Positions 1 to 9,349 are shown, counted from the first letter of the stretch. The stretch is 64,000 nt of DNA from Maribacter aquivivus (GCF_900142175.1 NZ_FQZX01000003.1:468471-532470); one strand, 5' to 3'. Program-made: numbers and translations. The notes: generated by a model from the sequence alone, not told the origin.

Positions 1-360
1 TGCACCGTCAAAAGCCATGTATGCAGTGTTTAGTAGGGCATAGGCAATCATTATTTCTGGGTTGTTTTCAGATACTGAGGAAGAGGTGTCTAAAAAGCCT
101 TTTGCTCTAGTTAGCTTTGATGTCAATAAAGCTTCGTCTTTTAAACCAAAACTACTTACAATTTCTATTAGTCCGGCATAATAAGACGGTAACCAATTAT
201 CGGTTTCTGCAGATGCTATTCTTTCAAACAGTTGTACGGCTTCTATATTCTTTTGTTGCTCCCATAATGCAAATGCTTCATTCATCCCTTTTTCATAAGA
301 TGTTTGGGCACTTAAGCTATATGTGAAAATTAGTGTGGCAATTAATAGTACTGATTTCAT
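1..360 (-). CDS. Secreted TPR-like protein, C-terminus beyond window edge
   Basis: An open frame runs from an ATG at 360 down to base 1 without a stop, so the gene is cut by the window edge; 120 residues are visible. The N-terminus (MKSVLLIATLIFTYSLSAQ) is a clear signal peptide with an AQ cleavage end typical of Bacteroidota. The mature part starts with residues compatible with a helical tetratricopeptide-like repeat (EKGMNEAFALWEQQKNIEAVQLFERIAS, shown only in part by its Ala/Leu/Tyr spacing). It lies 110 bases downstream of the TonB-dependent receptor and in the same direction, so it may be co-transcribed with it. No catalytic motif is visible. Function unknown; a periplasmic scaffold or partner of the receptor is only a guess. 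Confidence 0.7.
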   Translation of the reverse strand, partial: MKSVLLIATLIFTYSLSAQTSYEKGMNEAFALWEQQKNIEAVQLFERIASAETDNWLPSYYAGLIEIVSSFGLKDEALLTSKLTRAKGFLDTSSSVSENNPEIMIAYALLNTAYMAFDGA

Positions 361-470
361 GATGTATAGTTTTTTAATGTTATTTATTGTTGTTCAAATA
401 TCTTTCTATTGTTATTTTTTCAATAAAATAGATGACTGAGTTGTTGGTTCTTTGTAGTGAATTGTAATTT

Positions 471-2624
471 CTAAAGGTTATCAAGTTGATTGTCATCTTT
501 GTTGTCGCTTATCGTCCAAAAGAAACCAATGAAAAAGAAGCGGTCTGCTGCAGGCGTAATTGTTCTTCTATCGAACACTCCATCTGTATTGGTTTGGTTT
601 GCGTATTGATATCCGTTCACATTTTTGGTTCCTAATACGTTACTTACAGATAGATATAATATTTTCTGCGGACTTATTAAATAAGCATAGTTGGCATTTA
701 ATGAATTGAAACTTTTTGCTTGTTCCGTTAAGAATCCTCCTTTGTTTGGGTCGGTATAGTTGCGCCCAGATGCATAATTATAACTTAAACCTACTTGACT
801 TTTCCAATCTTCAATCCATCGCTTTACAACTAAAGATGCATTGTGTTTTGATGCAAAATCCGGAGTCGCAGATGTTGGATAATTTTGATAGTCCCTTTCA
901 GTATCCAAGTAAGAGTAAGACATCCAATACTCCGTATTTTTTATTGATTTATTATCTCTCCAGAATATATCCAATCCTTTAGCAAATCCACTTCCATTAC
1001 TAGAGTAGGTAGATGTTGGCAGCGCAAACGGAGTATCATACTTTACTAAGTCTCCATAATTTTTGTAATATGCTTCGGCCCTGAATATCTGTTTGTTTTT
1101 TACATATTGATAGTTCATAATATAATGGGTTGTGTTTTCGGCTGTAAAATCAGAATTATACTTTAAGTAATCGTTCTTCGGATTTTGAAAAAACTCCCCG
1201 TATGCCAATGAGAATTGGGAGTTTGCACCAGCCTTGTAGGCTAATGAAAGTCTTGGTGATAGATTAAATTCCTGTAGTAGCTCAGAATATTCACCTCTTA
1301 TACCAATCTTGGTAGCTAGTTTTTTAGAGAAGAAAATATCAGTCTCAACAAAACTGCTGAAGAGATTATTGTCAAACTCATAGTCGTTTTCAAAGCTAGT
1401 ATCTTGATAGTTTTCTGTAAAGTTTGTTACGAAATATTCTGCTCCAAAGTTGAGTTTGTAGCGACTAGAAAAGAATTTTTTAAATGCAATTTTTAGATGT
1501 GCCGAGTTTTCAATATCTGTAATGTCAGCATCGCTATACTTTATTTCAGAACGGTCATTGGCAAAACTAACACCTGTAGCTATGCTCCAGTCTTTTTCTA
1601 AGAAATCTTGGTAAGATGAGTTGATGTAAAGATTTCTATTCTTTAACCCGAAACGTATACCATCTGCCACATTGATATCTTCTTGTGTTAAATCGAAATT
1701 TACGGAACTATATGCACCATAGACTTTTAGTAAACCGTCGTTATTGAATTTATACCTATAGACGGCTTCACCACCTACAGATTCTATAGGCTTATGCCAT
1801 TCATTATTATCAGGATACAGTTTTTGATATGGTGCTAAATTAATGTAAGATGTATTTAAACTAAGCGAGCTTTTTTTCCATTTTTGAGTATTACCTAACC
1901 CAAGCCCAACGGTCATTATAGAAATTTCAGTTTTCTCTTCTTGTGGTTCACTTATACTATTTAAAAGTAGAACACTTGATAATGCTTGCCCGTATTCAGC
2001 TGAGTAACCTCCGGTTGAAAAAGTTATCCCTTTAAATAAGAAAGGAGACAATCTACCTCTTGACGGAATATTGTTGGCAGAAGGGGAGTAGGGTGTAAAT
2101 ACACGCATGCCATCTACGAAAATTTGTGTTTCTTCTGCATCACCACCTCTAACGAATAATCTGCCATCTTCAGCAACGTTAGAAGTGCCTGGTAAGGTTT
2201 GCAGTGCGCCTACAAAATCACCAAGAGCACCTGCTGTTGTTACAATGTCCAAAGGTTTAAGAGCGGTAACTTTTGCATTGTCACCTGCATTGAAAGTTCC
2301 TGCGTTTACGGTTACGGCATCCAAGGTATTTACATCATCTTTTAATTTGATGGTGACATTCTTGAAATTGGTAATATCGGATGATTTTGAATACGTTTCA
2401 AAGGAAATAGAAGACACTATTAATGTCTGTTGACCTTGTTCTTTGGTTTCAAATGAGAATAGTCCATCCTCACTGGTTGCCGTACCGTCATAAGTGCCTT
2501 CTAAATATACACTTGCACCCATAATTGGTAAACCTTTAGAGTCGGTTACTTTACCAGATACTGTTGATTGCGAGAATAAATTAATAGAGAAAAATGTAAT
2601 TAATAAGAATAATAGCGTCTTCAT
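471..2624 (-). CDS. TonB-dependent outer-membrane receptor with carboxypeptidase-regulatory-like domain
   Basis: 717 residues. The signal peptide is about residues 1-19, ending in LFSQ. It is followed by a carboxypeptidase-regulatory-like beta-sandwich (about 22-100, starting SGKVTDSKGLPIMGASVYL), a plug domain (about 120-220, with the motifs LPGTSNVAEDGRLFVRGG and QIFVDGM) and a beta-barrel rich in alternating aromatic residues to the end. Such receptors import bulky substrates across the outer membrane using TonB energy. There is no SusD-like gene next to it, so it is not a SusC/SusD pair and the substrate cannot be read. Unusually, the last barrel strand (FFFIGFFWTIS) is followed by a short acidic tail instead of ending in the terminal aromatic residue. 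Confidence 0.9.
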   Translation of the reverse strand: MKTLLFLLITFFSINLFSQSTVSGKVTDSKGLPIMGASVYLEGTYDGTATSEDGLFSFETKEQGQQTLIVSSISFETYSKSSDITNFKNVTIKLKDDVNTLDAVTVNAGTFNAGDNAKVTALKPLDIVTTAGALGDFVGALQTLPGTSNVAEDGRLFVRGGDAEETQIFVDGMRVFTPYSPSANNIPSRGRLSPFLFKGITFSTGGYSAEYGQALSSVLLLNSISEPQEEKTEISIMTVGLGLGNTQKWKKSSLSLNTSYINLAPYQKLYPDNNEWHKPIESVGGEAVYRYKFNNDGLLKVYGAYSSVNFDLTQEDINVADGIRFGLKNRNLYINSSYQDFLEKDWSIATGVSFANDRSEIKYSDADITDIENSAHLKIAFKKFFSSRYKLNFGAEYFVTNFTENYQDTSFENDYEFDNNLFSSFVETDIFFSKKLATKIGIRGEYSELLQEFNLSPRLSLAYKAGANSQFSLAYGEFFQNPKNDYLKYNSDFTAENTTHYIMNYQYVKNKQIFRAEAYYKNYGDLVKYDTPFALPTSTYSSNGSGFAKGLDIFWRDNKSIKNTEYWMSYSYLDTERDYQNYPTSATPDFASKHNASLVVKRWIEDWKSQVGLSYNYASGRNYTDPNKGGFLTEQAKSFNSLNANYAYLISPQKILYLSVSNVLGTKNVNGYQYANQTNTDGVFDRRTITPAADRFFFIGFFWTISDNKDDNQLDNL

Positions 2625-2810
2625 TGTTGATTTTATTTTTGATTGATATCACAAATATGAATCGTAAATGAAAGTTTAAATAAATTGGTTTTCCCAATTG
2701 TTGAATTGTTATCCTGAATTGCGAAAATTAGCGATTAGGAGATATTTTAGAAGGTTAATTATTAACATAAATATGGTAATTAATGCGTGTTTTAACCGGT
2801 ATTATGGTTT

Positions 2811-2818
2811 TAACTTTG
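2811..2818 (+). promoter_or_regulatory. Candidate -7 promoter box for the MFS gene
   Basis: TAACTTTG is an exact match to the Bacteroidota -7 consensus TAnnTTTG. It lies 60 bases before the MFS start codon, giving a leader of about 50 bases. No clear -33 TTG is seen at the usual spacing, so this rests on the -7 box and position only. Confidence 0.45.
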
Positions 2819-2877
2819 CCTTTTTAAAATTGATTGAGAACCTATAGTGTATATGTTGAACTTAAAATTTATAAGTT

Positions 2878-4077
2878 ATGGATACTATAAAATCAAATAA
2901 GAAAGCACTATTTGCCTTGGCAATTGGTGGTTTTGGAATAGGACTTACCGAGTTTGTTATCATGGGAATTTTGACCGAAGTTTCTGGGTCATTGGGTATA
3001 ACCATTCCTCAGGCAGGTCACTTTATTGCAGCATATGCGTTGGGTGTAGTAGTGGGGGCTCCATTACTAACAGGATTAGGCTCTAAGCTTACACCTAAAA
3101 AAATGTTATTCCTTTTAATGATATGGTTTACGGTATTTAATACTTTATCTGGACTAGCAACGGGCTATACGAGCTTGTTGTTCATGAGATTTTTATCTGG
3201 GATACCTCACGGTGCCTTTTTTGGTATTGGTGCTGTTGTTGCTACAAAATTGGCTAAAAAAGGAAAAGGGGCTCAAGCGATTTCAATAATGTTTTCAGGT
3301 CTAACGGTAGCCAATGTTATTGGAGTACCTATTGGCACCTATTTAGGTCAACAGTTTAGCTGGAGTGTTTCTTTTTACTTGGTAGGTTTTGTGGGTTTAT
3401 TAGCTTTAGGAAGCATTTACCTTTGGATGCCAAAAATTGAAGTTGATGAGACCGAAGAGAAAGTAAGTGTTTCTCAAGGATTGAAAAATACAGAGCTTTG
3501 GGCTTTAATTGCTTTGACCACAATCGGTACTGGTGGATTTTTTGCGTGGTACAGTTATGTAGCTCCGTTAATTACAGATGTTGCCGGGTTGCCAAACCAT
3601 TTTGTTGGCTATGCTATGATGTTGGCTGGTTTAGGTATGGTAGTAGGTAACTTTTTAGGTGCGAAGATGGCAGAATTGTTTTCTCCTTTGAAAGCGGTAA
3701 TCATTAGTTTATCTGTTATGTGCGGTATTCTATTACTTAATATGGTGATAGCATCCAATCCGTATTTATTAATGTTATTGACCTTTGTGATAGGAGCTAT
3801 ATCCTTTACCGTTGCAACCCCCATTCAAATGGCCATAATCAATACATCTAAAGGTTCCGAAATGTTGGGTTCTTCTATGAATCAAAGTGCCTTTAATATG
3901 GGTAATGCTTCTGGCGCTTATTTGGCCGGATTGCCAATTGCATTTGGCTACGGTATTATTTACTCTAGTTTAATAGGAGCAATGCTTGCTTTTTCTGGTG
4001 TTGCCATAGCAGTATCTATTTTAATTGTTAGAAAGAGAAAAGAAATAAAATATAGAAAAATGGCGATGAGCTGTTAG
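2878..4077 (+). CDS. MFS transporter, AraJ/drug-efflux type
   Basis: 399 residues with about 12 hydrophobic segments and short polar loops. The N-terminal segment (IGGFGIGLTEFVIMGIL) and the next helix (GHFIAAYALGVVVGAPLL) are typical of the DHA1/AraJ branch of the major facilitator superfamily, proton-driven exporters of sugars or drugs in the inner membrane. Length is normal for the family. The gene stands alone, with its own upstream -7 box and an intrinsic terminator just downstream. Substrate is not predictable from sequence. It is divergent from the TonB-dependent receptor gene, with a 253-base gap between them. Confidence 0.88.
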   Translation: MDTIKSNKKALFALAIGGFGIGLTEFVIMGILTEVSGSLGITIPQAGHFIAAYALGVVVGAPLLTGLGSKLTPKKMLFLLMIWFTVFNTLSGLATGYTSLLFMRFLSGIPHGAFFGIGAVVATKLAKKGKGAQAISIMFSGLTVANVIGVPIGTYLGQQFSWSVSFYLVGFVGLLALGSIYLWMPKIEVDETEEKVSVSQGLKNTELWALIALTTIGTGGFFAWYSYVAPLITDVAGLPNHFVGYAMMLAGLGMVVGNFLGAKMAELFSPLKAVIISLSVMCGILLLNMVIASNPYLLMLLTFVIGAISFTVATPIQMAIINTSKGSEMLGSSMNQSAFNMGNASGAYLAGLPIAFGYGIIYSSLIGAMLAFSGVAIAVSILIVRKRKEIKYRKMAMSC

Positions 4078-4102
4078 TCTGTAATTTTTCAATAAATCAG
4101 AA

Positions 4103-4132
4103 AGGAACTTATATTATAAGTTCCTTTTTTTT
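4103..4132 (+). terminator. Intrinsic terminator after MFS gene
   Basis: Perfect inverted repeat AGGAACTTATA / TATAAGTTCCT (4103-4113 and 4115-4125) followed by a run of T to 4132. It begins 26 bases after the MFS stop codon. Confidence 0.8.
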
Positions 4133-4247
4133 ATGCTCAATAAAAAATGTTTACTGATAGTTTTTATTTTTTCTTATTTCTTTAGAATCAAGTGGTTTCG
4201 ATGTTAAAATTTATAATTTATGCAGTTCATCGGTAATTTTATCCATT

Positions 4248-5552
4248 TTGTCACGTTGTAATAGAACCAAAACTTACAATGCTGTGTTACGTACCAAACT
4301 ATTTCTTGGAGCCATAATAATGGTTCTACTACTATTTGTTCTTACGGCTTCTTCATTTAAGCCAGAACATTCTAAAGCAATCATTGCAAATCCTAATCCT
4401 GTTAAAACTCTTGCAGAGAAAAGGCAGATTAAACTCTATAACATTCGTCAAAAAGCATTGAACGATGCCTTGACCGATTATTTTAATAAAGCTATAGCCT
4501 CTGGTGATATTGTTGGAGCTGGAGTAAGTATTGTTAGTGGAGATTCTGTTATTCTTTCTGATGGATATGGTAAAAGAAGTTTCAATGGTAAAGAAACTGT
4601 TGACGCTGAAACCTTATTTAGATTAGGTTCTATCTCAAAAGGATTCACGGGAATATTAGCTGCCAACTTAGAGAGCGAAGGTAAATTACACTTTAATGAT
4701 AAAGTGGCTGATTATTTACCAAACTTTCATTTTGGAAATCAACAGAATACACAAAAAATAGAAGTTGCCCATTTACTTTCTCATACTACAGGTACTCCGT
4801 ATCACAGTTATACGGATTTAGTAGAGGCTGGTTACACCATGTCATCTATTAGTGGAAAATTCGATAAAATAAATCCAATTGCAGAACCTGGTTCTCAATA
4901 TAGTTATCAAAACGCTATGTTTTCTGTAGCACAAGAAGTGATGCTAAAAGCCACAGGAAAGGATATTCAGACCTTATTGACAGATAAATTCTTTGCTCCG
5001 TTAGGTATGAATTCCGTTTCAATGGATCATAAAACATTGATGAACAATGAGAATATAGCTTTGCCTCATATTAGAAGAGGGCATAGTTTTAGAACTGTTT
5101 TGCCTAGAGATAATTATTATAATGCAATTGCGGCTGGTGGTATTAATGCTAATTCTATAGATATGGCAAAGTGGATGCGTTTCTTATTAGGGCATAATCC
5201 TGATGTGATGTCTAAAGATGCCATGGCGCAAGTATTCAAACCTTTTGTAGAATTAAAGGGACATCTCAAATATTATCAAAAATGGCCGGGACATGTGAAA
5301 TCTGGTTACGGATTCGGTTGGAGGATACACACCATAAAAGAGAATGAAAAGGCAGCGGAAGAAACAATCTGGCATCATGGTGGTAGTGTAAACAACTACA
5401 GAAATGAGATAGCACTTTTTCCAGATTCTGATTTAGGTATTTGCGTATTGATCAACGGACCGTCAAAATTGGTTAAAACCGTAATTCCAGATTTACGTGC
5501 AATCGTTAAAAGTATTTATGAACAAGAAATTGCAATAGCTACAAGCATTTAA
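4248..5552 (+). CDS. Serine hydrolase, class C beta-lactamase / PBP-like family
   Basis: 434 residues from a TTG start. The family motifs are present: SxxK at 128-131 (SISK, nucleophile Ser128), YxN at 220-222 and the HxG-type third motif at 377-379 (HHGG). A hydrophobic segment at about 18-36 is a signal peptide or membrane anchor, so the catalytic domain is periplasmic. These enzymes cleave beta-lactams, D-Ala peptides or esters; the substrate here cannot be chosen. The start is uncertain: an in-frame ATG at 4320 is preceded by GGAG at a sensible distance and leaves a shorter hydrophobic leader, but that version lacks the positively charged N-region, so the longer form is kept. It is transcribed alone, between two terminators. 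Confidence 0.85.
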   Translation: MSRCNRTKTYNAVLRTKLFLGAIIMVLLLFVLTASSFKPEHSKAIIANPNPVKTLAEKRQIKLYNIRQKALNDALTDYFNKAIASGDIVGAGVSIVSGDSVILSDGYGKRSFNGKETVDAETLFRLGSISKGFTGILAANLESEGKLHFNDKVADYLPNFHFGNQQNTQKIEVAHLLSHTTGTPYHSYTDLVEAGYTMSSISGKFDKINPIAEPGSQYSYQNAMFSVAQEVMLKATGKDIQTLLTDKFFAPLGMNSVSMDHKTLMNNENIALPHIRRGHSFRTVLPRDNYYNAIAAGGINANSIDMAKWMRFLLGHNPDVMSKDAMAQVFKPFVELKGHLKYYQKWPGHVKSGYGFGWRIHTIKENEKAAEETIWHHGGSVNNYRNEIALFPDSDLGICVLINGPSKLVKTVIPDLRAIVKSIYEQEIAIATSI

Positions 5553-5576
5553 GTGAACTGTAACTATCAGATATAA

Positions 5577-5616
5577 AAAATCCCTTTAATCATCGATTAA
5601 AGGGATTTTCTTTTTT
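5577..5616. terminator. Bidirectional terminator between serine hydrolase and leuB
   Basis: AAAATCCCTTTAAT (5577-5590), loop CATCG, ATTAAAGGGATTTT (5596-5609). It is flanked by A and T runs on both sides, so it can stop both convergent genes. Confidence 0.85.
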
Positions 5617-5627
5617 AAGTATATTTC

Positions 5628-6683
5628 TTAAATGTTGCTGGCTAACCAATCACCAACTTCACTTGTTTTATAACTTTTACCTCCATCGGCAAGATCTTCG
5701 GTAACGTAACCTTCAGCTAAAGATTTGTTTACAACACGTCTAATTTCTTCAGCTTCTTCTGTCATATTCATGTCTTCAAAAAGCATAGCTGCAGAAAGTA
5801 CGGTAGCTAATGGGTTTGCGATGTCTTTACCTGCTGCTTGTGGGTAAGAACCGTGTATTGGCTCATATAAAGAAACTTTACTACCTACTGAAGAAGAAGG
5901 CATTAGTCCCATAGAACCTGCAATTACAGAAGCCTCGTCGGTTAAAATATCTCCGAACAAGTTAGCTGTAATAATTACATCATATCCTTTAGGCCATTGA
6001 ATTAGACGCATTGCAACGGCATCTATAAACTCATATGAAACCTCTACTTCTGGATAATCTTTTTCCATTGCTTGTACGGTCTCTCTCCAAAGTCTAGATG
6101 ATTCTAAAACGTTGGCTTTATCAACACAACATAATTTTTTAGAACGCTTCATAGCGAAATCAAAACCTTTTTTAGCTAATCTTTCGATTTCAAAACGTTG
6201 GTAGGTCATAGTGTCAAAAGCAGTGTTGCCATCATCTTTTCTTCCACGCTCACCAAAATAGATACCACCAGTTAATTCTCTTAAGATAATTAAATCGGTA
6301 CCTTCAATACGTTCTCTTTTTAAAGGAGATTTATCGATAAGTGAAGGGAATGTAAATGTTGGTCTTACGTTGGCAAACAAACCTAATTTTTGTCTCATTT
6401 TCAATAATCCCTGCTCTGGACGAACTTTTGCAGATGGATCATTATCAAAACGCGGATGACCTATAGCACCGAAAAGAACTGCATCGGCATTTGCACAAAT
6501 TTCATGTGTTTCATCTGGGTAAGGCTCACCAACAGCATCAATTGCAGCGGCACCAGTTAAAGCTGGTTTCCAAGTAATATGATGTTCGTACTTTTTAGCA
6601 ATTGCATCACATACTTTTACTGCTTGATCAATTACTTCTGGACCGATACCATCACCGGCTAATAAGGCAATATTTAATTTCAT
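5628..6683 (-). CDS. leuB: 3-isopropylmalate dehydrogenase
   Basis: 351 residues, the usual length. LeuB oxidises and decarboxylates 3-isopropylmalate to 2-ketoisocaproate with NAD+, the third step of leucine synthesis in the cytoplasm. Visible family features are the N-terminal LLAGDGIGPEV, the substrate-binding Arg region (RELTGGIYFGERG), the metal-binding Asp-rich stretch (NLFGDILTDEASVIAGSMG) and the NAD-binding EPIHGSYPQAAGKDIANP. It is the last gene of the leu operon; the four-helix-bundle gene lies between it and the leuA-type gene. Confidence 0.96.
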   Translation of the reverse strand: MKLNIALLAGDGIGPEVIDQAVKVCDAIAKKYEHHITWKPALTGAAAIDAVGEPYPDETHEICANADAVLFGAIGHPRFDNDPSAKVRPEQGLLKMRQKLGLFANVRPTFTFPSLIDKSPLKRERIEGTDLIILRELTGGIYFGERGRKDDGNTAFDTMTYQRFEIERLAKKGFDFAMKRSKKLCCVDKANVLESSRLWRETVQAMEKDYPEVEVSYEFIDAVAMRLIQWPKGYDVIITANLFGDILTDEASVIAGSMGLMPSSSVGSKVSLYEPIHGSYPQAAGKDIANPLATVLSAAMLFEDMNMTEEAEEIRRVVNKSLAEGYVTEDLADGGKSYKTSEVGDWLASNI

Positions 6684-6691
6684 GGGTTAAT

Positions 6692-7150
6692 CGCTTTACG
6701 CTCTGCGCTATTCGCAACACGCAATACGTTAATTGTATTACGTTTAAGCTGTTTATATTTTATTTATTAAATTATTTAAACTTCTTCTTACTTTGTTGAC
6801 TTTATCATGAATTATTAAAAACTCTTCTTTTTGAATATACTTTAGATCTTTTGCTAAAATCGTAAAATATTCTAATTCACTTGCTGATCCTTGAGAAATG
6901 ATTAAAAAACGTTTAAATTCTGCGTCAGATTCCCTTCCGCATCCTTCAGCTATATTCGCTGATATAGATGATGAAGCTCTTCTCATTTGACTCGTTAAAC
7001 CAAAATTTTCATTATTTGGAAAGCTTCTAGTCAATTTATAAATCTCTAATGTAACTTCATGTCCTAATTCCCAAACATTATATTTTTTATAATCTCTCAT
7101 TTATTGCGTTTTGAGCAAAGCGTCGAGCGCAATGCACTTAGCGTTAAGCG
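6692..7150. mobile_element. Possible small mobile cassette around the four-helix-bundle gene
   Basis: The four-helix-bundle gene sits between two short G+C-rich segments that are imperfect inverted copies of each other. CGCTTTACGCT at 6692-6702 pairs with AGCGTTAAGCG at 7140-7150 (10 of 11 matches when inverted). An inner ACGCAATA is present on both sides (6718-6725 and, inverted, about 7103-7110). These segments are unlike the A+T-rich gaps elsewhere in the operon. No recombinase is inside, so if this is mobile it must be moved by something encoded elsewhere. The mobile nature is inference; the inverted repeats are seen. Confidence 0.4.
6753..7100 (-). CDS. Four helix bundle protein (S23 / Avd-like)
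   Basis: 115 residues of the family first known from open frames inside intervening sequences of 23S rRNA genes, related to the Avd accessory proteins of diversity-generating retroelements. The diagnostic core is visible: FGLTSQMRRASSSISANIAEG at about 33-53, then the E-F-x-R-F-L helix (AEFKRFLIISQGSASELEYF). Structures in this family are pentameric barrels that bind nucleic acid; the cellular role is unclear. It interrupts the leu operon in the same direction and is framed by inverted G+C-rich repeats. No reverse transcriptase or variable repeat is nearby. Confidence 0.9.
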   Translation of the reverse strand: MRDYKKYNVWELGHEVTLEIYKLTRSFPNNENFGLTSQMRRASSSISANIAEGCGRESDAEFKRFLIISQGSASELEYFTILAKDLKYIQKEEFLIIHDKVNKVRRSLNNLINKI

Positions 7151-7158
7151 TTCCGCGT

Positions 7159-8676
7159 CTAAATAATATTCAACATTTTCTCAGTCGCTTTAATGGCACT
7201 TACCGTTTGGTCAGAATCTAGACCTCTTGATGTAAATTCTTTTCCTTCCAGTTCCCAAGTAATGACTGTTTCGCATAATGCATCAGATGTACTACCTGGT
7301 GGTATTCTTACTGCGTAATCGGTCAATTTTGGTAATGGAATATTCTTTGCCATGTACACTTTTTTAAGAGCGTTCATAAAAGCATCATACTGCCCGTCTC
7401 CTTGCGAATGTGCCTCAATAACTTTTCCATCTATTTCTACAGATAGGGTAGTGGAAGGCATTAATCCCATTGCATGAGTAAGTACGTACGATTTTATAAA
7501 TACTTTTTGCTTATAATCTGCAGTATCTAAAACATCAGAAATAATAAAAGGAAGGTCATCTTTTGTAACGCGTTCTTTTTTATCTCCTAGTTCAATAATA
7601 CGTGCAGTAACTTTTTTTAGCTCTTCATTGTTTAATGTTAAGCCCAGCTCTTGCAAGTTTTTTTGAATATTTGCTTTACCTGACATTTTACCCAATGCAT
7701 ACTTACGTTTTCTTCCAAAACGTTCAGGCATTAGGTCACTGAAGTATAAGTTGTTTTTACTGTCTCCATCGGCATGTATACCGGCAGTTTGTGTAAATAC
7801 ATTATCACCAACAATTGGTTTGTTTGCTGGTATGGTAAAACCTGTAAAGGCAGATACCAACTTACTTACTTTATATAAAGAGGTTTCGTTTACATTAATC
7901 TCTACTTCTGGTAGAAAATCGTTGATAACAGCTACGGCACTTGCCATTGGTGCGTTACCAGCTCTTTCGCCCATTCCGTTTACGGTAAGGTGTAAACCAT
8001 GGCAGCCAGCTTTTACAGCTTCCATAATATTGGCTACGCCTAGGTCGTAATCATTATGTCCGTGAAAATCGAAATGTAAATTTGGATATTTTTGTACTAT
8101 TTCAGACAAATACGCATATGTTTCGGTGTGCGTTAAAATGCCTAATGTATCTGGTAATAATATTCTTTTTACATTCTGAGTGGATAGAAAATCTAGAAAG
8201 TCAAAAACATATTCTTTTGAATTTCGCATTCCATTACTCCAATCCTCTAAATAAATATTATTGATAATACCTTTTTCAGTGGCTTGTTTAAAAATCTCGG
8301 AAATTTCAGAAAAATGTTGCTCGGGAGTTTTCTTTAACTGATACTTTAAATGGTTCATTGAACCTTTGGTCAGCAAATTTTGAGAAATGGCTCCAGATTT
8401 TTGCATCCAATCTAATGAAATACCACCATCTACAAAAGTTAGTACTTCTACACGTTCTAAATAACCCTTTTCACCAGCCCATTCGGTAATCTTCTGAACA
8501 GCTTCTAGCTCTCCATCAGAAACGCGAGCAGATGCAATTTCAATTCGGTCTACTTTCAGTTCTTCTAAAAGTAATTTTGCCAAGGTCAGTTTTTCCGATG
8601 CAGAAAAGGATACGCCCGAAGTTTGTTCACCATCCCTTAGGGTGGTATCCATTATTTCTAACTTTCTTTTTTTCAT
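7159..8676 (-). CDS. leuA: 2-isopropylmalate synthase-type enzyme with regulatory domain
   Basis: 505 residues. The N-terminal HMG-CoA-lyase-like TIM barrel (about 1-280) has the metal and catalytic motifs DTTLRDGEQ and HFHGHNDYDLG, plus the signature LHLTVNGMGERAGN. The C-terminal part (about 370-500) is the LeuA allosteric dimer domain with GQGDGQYDAF-like and PPGSTSDALCE segments. It condenses acetyl-CoA with a 2-keto acid. Position between leuD and leuB argues for 2-ketoisovalerate and leucine synthesis. This branch is also annotated as citramalate synthase in some genomes, and sequence alone does not fully separate the two. The regulatory domain implies feedback inhibition by the end product. 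Confidence 0.88.
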   Translation of the reverse strand: MKKRKLEIMDTTLRDGEQTSGVSFSASEKLTLAKLLLEELKVDRIEIASARVSDGELEAVQKITEWAGEKGYLERVEVLTFVDGGISLDWMQKSGAISQNLLTKGSMNHLKYQLKKTPEQHFSEISEIFKQATEKGIINNIYLEDWSNGMRNSKEYVFDFLDFLSTQNVKRILLPDTLGILTHTETYAYLSEIVQKYPNLHFDFHGHNDYDLGVANIMEAVKAGCHGLHLTVNGMGERAGNAPMASAVAVINDFLPEVEINVNETSLYKVSKLVSAFTGFTIPANKPIVGDNVFTQTAGIHADGDSKNNLYFSDLMPERFGRKRKYALGKMSGKANIQKNLQELGLTLNNEELKKVTARIIELGDKKERVTKDDLPFIISDVLDTADYKQKVFIKSYVLTHAMGLMPSTTLSVEIDGKVIEAHSQGDGQYDAFMNALKKVYMAKNIPLPKLTDYAVRIPPGSTSDALCETVITWELEGKEFTSRGLDSDQTVSAIKATEKMLNII

Positions 8677-8752
8677 GTGTTCTAAATGCCATTTTTCAAA
8701 TCGAAAAATGGCATTGGGTTAGTTAACGTAAATGCTTTGTACTGTCCTGATA

Positions 8753-9349
8753 TTATAAAGGAGTATTCTCTGCGAACGTCTCAATATCTTTTTTGATGTT
8801 CAATAAATAATCGATATCATCAAATCCGTTAAGCATGTTGTTCTTCTTATAGTCATTAATATCAAAAGACTCACTTTCGCCTGTTGATAGTAAAGTAATT
8901 TTTTGTTCAGGTAGACTAATTTCTAATTCTGTAGAAGGGTCAGCTTCGGTAGCATCAAAAATTTTCTGTAAAAACTCTGCACTTACTTGTACTGGTAATA
9001 CACCAATGTTAAGACAGTTACCTCTAAAGATGTCTGCAAAGAAACTTGAAACTACACATCTAAATCCGTAATCATAAACTGCCCAGGCAGCATGTTCACG
9101 AGATGATCCCGAACCAAAATTCTTACCACCTACTAAAATTTTTCCGCTGAATTTATCTTGGTTCAAAACAAAATCTTCTTTTAAAGTATTGTCTTGGTTG
9201 TAACGCCAATCCCTGAAAAGATTGTCACCAAAACCAACACGCTCAGTTGCCTTTAAAAATCGTGCAGGTATAATTTGATCTGTATCTACGTTTTCTATAG
9301 GTAAAGGAACCGCAGTTGAAGTTAATATGTCGAATTTATCGTATGCCAT
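8753..9349 (-). CDS. leuD: 3-isopropylmalate dehydratase small subunit
   Basis: 198 residues, normal length. It forms the swivel domain of isopropylmalate isomerase with LeuC, converting 2- to 3-isopropylmalate. Family motifs are ENVDTDQIIPARFL at about 19-32 and GKNFGSGSSREHAAWA at about 75-90. It is 99 bases downstream of leuC and 76 bases upstream of the leuA-type gene, on the same strand. Confidence 0.96.
   Translation of the reverse strand: MAYDKFDILTSTAVPLPIENVDTDQIIPARFLKATERVGFGDNLFRDWRYNQDNTLKEDFVLNQDKFSGKILVGGKNFGSGSSREHAAWAVYDYGFRCVVSSFFADIFRGNCLNIGVLPVQVSAEFLQKIFDATEADPSTELEISLPEQKITLLSTGESESFDINDYKKNNMLNGFDDIDYLLNIKKDIETFAENTPL

Noticed and set aside
117..326. 69-residue plus-strand frame near the left edge
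   Set aside because: The minus strand here encodes a signal-peptide protein from 360 down; the plus frame is a shadow.
2107..2433. 108-residue plus-strand frame opposite the TonB-dependent receptor
   Set aside because: Overlaps the conserved plug domain coding sequence on the minus strand; no own evidence.
6753..7100. Diversity-generating retroelement around the Avd-like gene
   Set aside because: No reverse transcriptase, template repeat or variable repeat is visible within the leu operon or near it.
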